64,000 nucleotides of DNA. It comes from CBDCXF01 sp965223755 (GTDB lineage Bacteria > Acidobacteriota > Thermoanaerobaculia > Multivoradales > JAHEKO01). The position numbers and the translations under genes are program-made. The notes below the pieces were generated by a model. The model worked only from the letters and a program-made list of their open reading frames with translations, was not told the DNA's origin and ran no database searches. The stretch lies in contig CBDCXF010000002.1 of assembly GCA_965223755.1 (NCBI GenBank), positions 62,001-126,000 of the forward strand, given 5' to 3'. Shown piece after piece: positions 63,248 through 64,000 of the stretch (its first letter is position 1; each line of letters opens with the position of its first letter).

Positions 63248-64000
63248 ATGTCTGACATCGTCTTGATGGAACGCGACGGTCGCGTCGCAATCTTGACCTT
63301 CAACCGCCCGGACAAGCTCAATGCTCTGTCGGAAGCGGTCCGCCAGCAAACTCTCGAGTACCTCGCGGAAATCGAGAAAGATGATTCCATCGGCGTCGTG
63401 GTCCTGACCGGCGCGGGCGAAAAGGCGTTCGTCGCCGGGGCCGACATCAGCGAGTTCGAAGGCCGTTCGCCGTTCGATCAGCGCGAGGCCATGGCCAGCC
63501 CGCGCATCTTCGATGTCATGGGGACCTTTCCCAAGCCGGTGATCGCCATGATCAACGGCTTCTGCCTTGGTGGCGGGTGCGAACTGGTCTTGTCGTGTGA
63601 CATCCGTACCGCGTCCTCCAGCGCCCGCTTCGGCCAGCCCGAAATCAACCTCGGCCTGATCCCCGGTGGCGGCGGTACGCAGCGCCTGACCCGCCTGGTA
63701 GGACTCGGCCAATCCATGCGCCTAATTCTCTCCGGCGACATGATCCCCGCCGATGAGGCGCTGCGCATCGGTCTTGTCGACATGGTGTTCGAACCGGAGA
63801 ATCTGCGCGAAGAGACGCTCAAGCTGGCGGCGAAAATCGCCTCCAAGAGCCCGCTGACTCTGAAAGTGGCCAAGGAGGCCGTGCGCGCCAGCCAGAACAT
63901 GACGGTGGACGCAGGCGTTGCTTACGAACGCGACCTATTTTCCCTGTGCTTCTCGTCAGAAGACAAGGAAGAGGGAGTCGACGCGTTCCTCAACAAGCGT
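63248..64000 (+). CDS. Enoyl-CoA hydratase (3' end outside window)
   Basis: At least 251 codons are present and the frame is open to the last base, so the end is missing by only a few residues. Crotonase fold with MERDGRVAILTFNRPDKLNAL, VAGADISEF (oxyanion loop), NGFCLGGGCELVLSCDIR and GQPEINLGLIPGGGGTQRL, carrying both catalytic Glu positions. AGGAG 7-8 nt before ATG 63248. Different from the crotonase at 60925 and closer to the short-chain (crotonyl-CoA) hydratases. Confidence 0.88.
   Translation, partial: MSDIVLMERDGRVAILTFNRPDKLNALSEAVRQQTLEYLAEIEKDDSIGVVVLTGAGEKAFVAGADISEFEGRSPFDQREAMASPRIFDVMGTFPKPVIAMINGFCLGGGCELVLSCDIRTASSSARFGQPEINLGLIPGGGGTQRLTRLVGLGQSMRLILSGDMIPADEALRIGLVDMVFEPENLREETLKLAAKIASKSPLTLKVAKEAVRASQNMTVDAGVAYERDLFSLCFSSEDKEEGVDAFLNKR

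Overview
The window looks like a contiguous chromosomal segment of a high-GC, Gram-negative, probably diderm bacterium. It encodes an outer-membrane-barrel tail, several signal-peptide and lipobox proteins, the futalosine menaquinone genes mqnA and mqnC, an M2 (ACE-like) peptidase lipoprotein, a choice-of-anchor L protein and many acyl-CoA enzymes. From memory of family distribution this fits Acidobacteriota (Thermoanaerobaculia-like), but no marker gene here proves it.

Layout. 1-6783: outer-membrane barrel tail, glutaryl-CoA dehydrogenase, class II fructose bisphosphatase, a secreted M16 protease and dCTP deaminase, separated by dispersed palindromic repeats. 6842-11774: a proB-proA-argG-argH operon with ATGA/GTGA overlaps, preceded by an arginine-rich leader peptide and mutually exclusive hairpins that read as a classical attenuator. 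11867-19345: OsmC, a frameshifted cupin, two secreted MBL-fold proteins, small exported proteins, a thioesterase, a phosphoesterase, MOSC, alkyladenine glycosylase and a GAF-SpoIIE phosphatase. 19486-31876: nucleoside transporter, hflKC, a nuclease-helicase fusion, lipid kinase, rpsD, mqnC, an aspartoacylase-like enzyme and DinB. 32062-42753: a minus-strand run tig-clpP-clpX-lon-engB-rho-mqnA plus the M2 peptidase, joining protein folding and quality control with Rho and menaquinone synthesis.

42905-56604 is accessory DNA between tRNA-Leu(TAG) and tRNA-Lys(CTT). The right-hand 9.4 kb is a clear integrative element. A 47-bp copy of the tRNA-Lys 3' end lies at 47210-47256 (exact partner 56605-56651), a tyrosine integrase sits just inside it, and paired 11-bp-phased GTGATTACC sites lie at both ends. 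Its cargo includes a serine recombinase with a small overlapping upstream gene, a winged-helix protein beside an inverted repeat, a DUF4416-like/VUT-transporter/unknown operon, and a four-gene operon of two paralogous four-cysteine secreted mini-proteins, a 411-aa exported protein and a lipoprotein. To its left is a decayed relative: two further integrase C-terminal remnants, an IS256-family element, a Cys-rich exported pair, a deleted serine recombinase and a degenerate right end. Successive insertions at the same tRNA are the simplest explanation.

56774-64000 returns to core-like DNA: thiS, a duplicated-domain choice-of-anchor L protein, a conserved unknown, and an enoyl-CoA hydratase / thiolase / enoyl-CoA hydratase group (the last cut by the window edge). 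Several small repeat families recur between the core genes, one of them embedded in frame inside an MBL-fold gene, and I saw none of them in the island.
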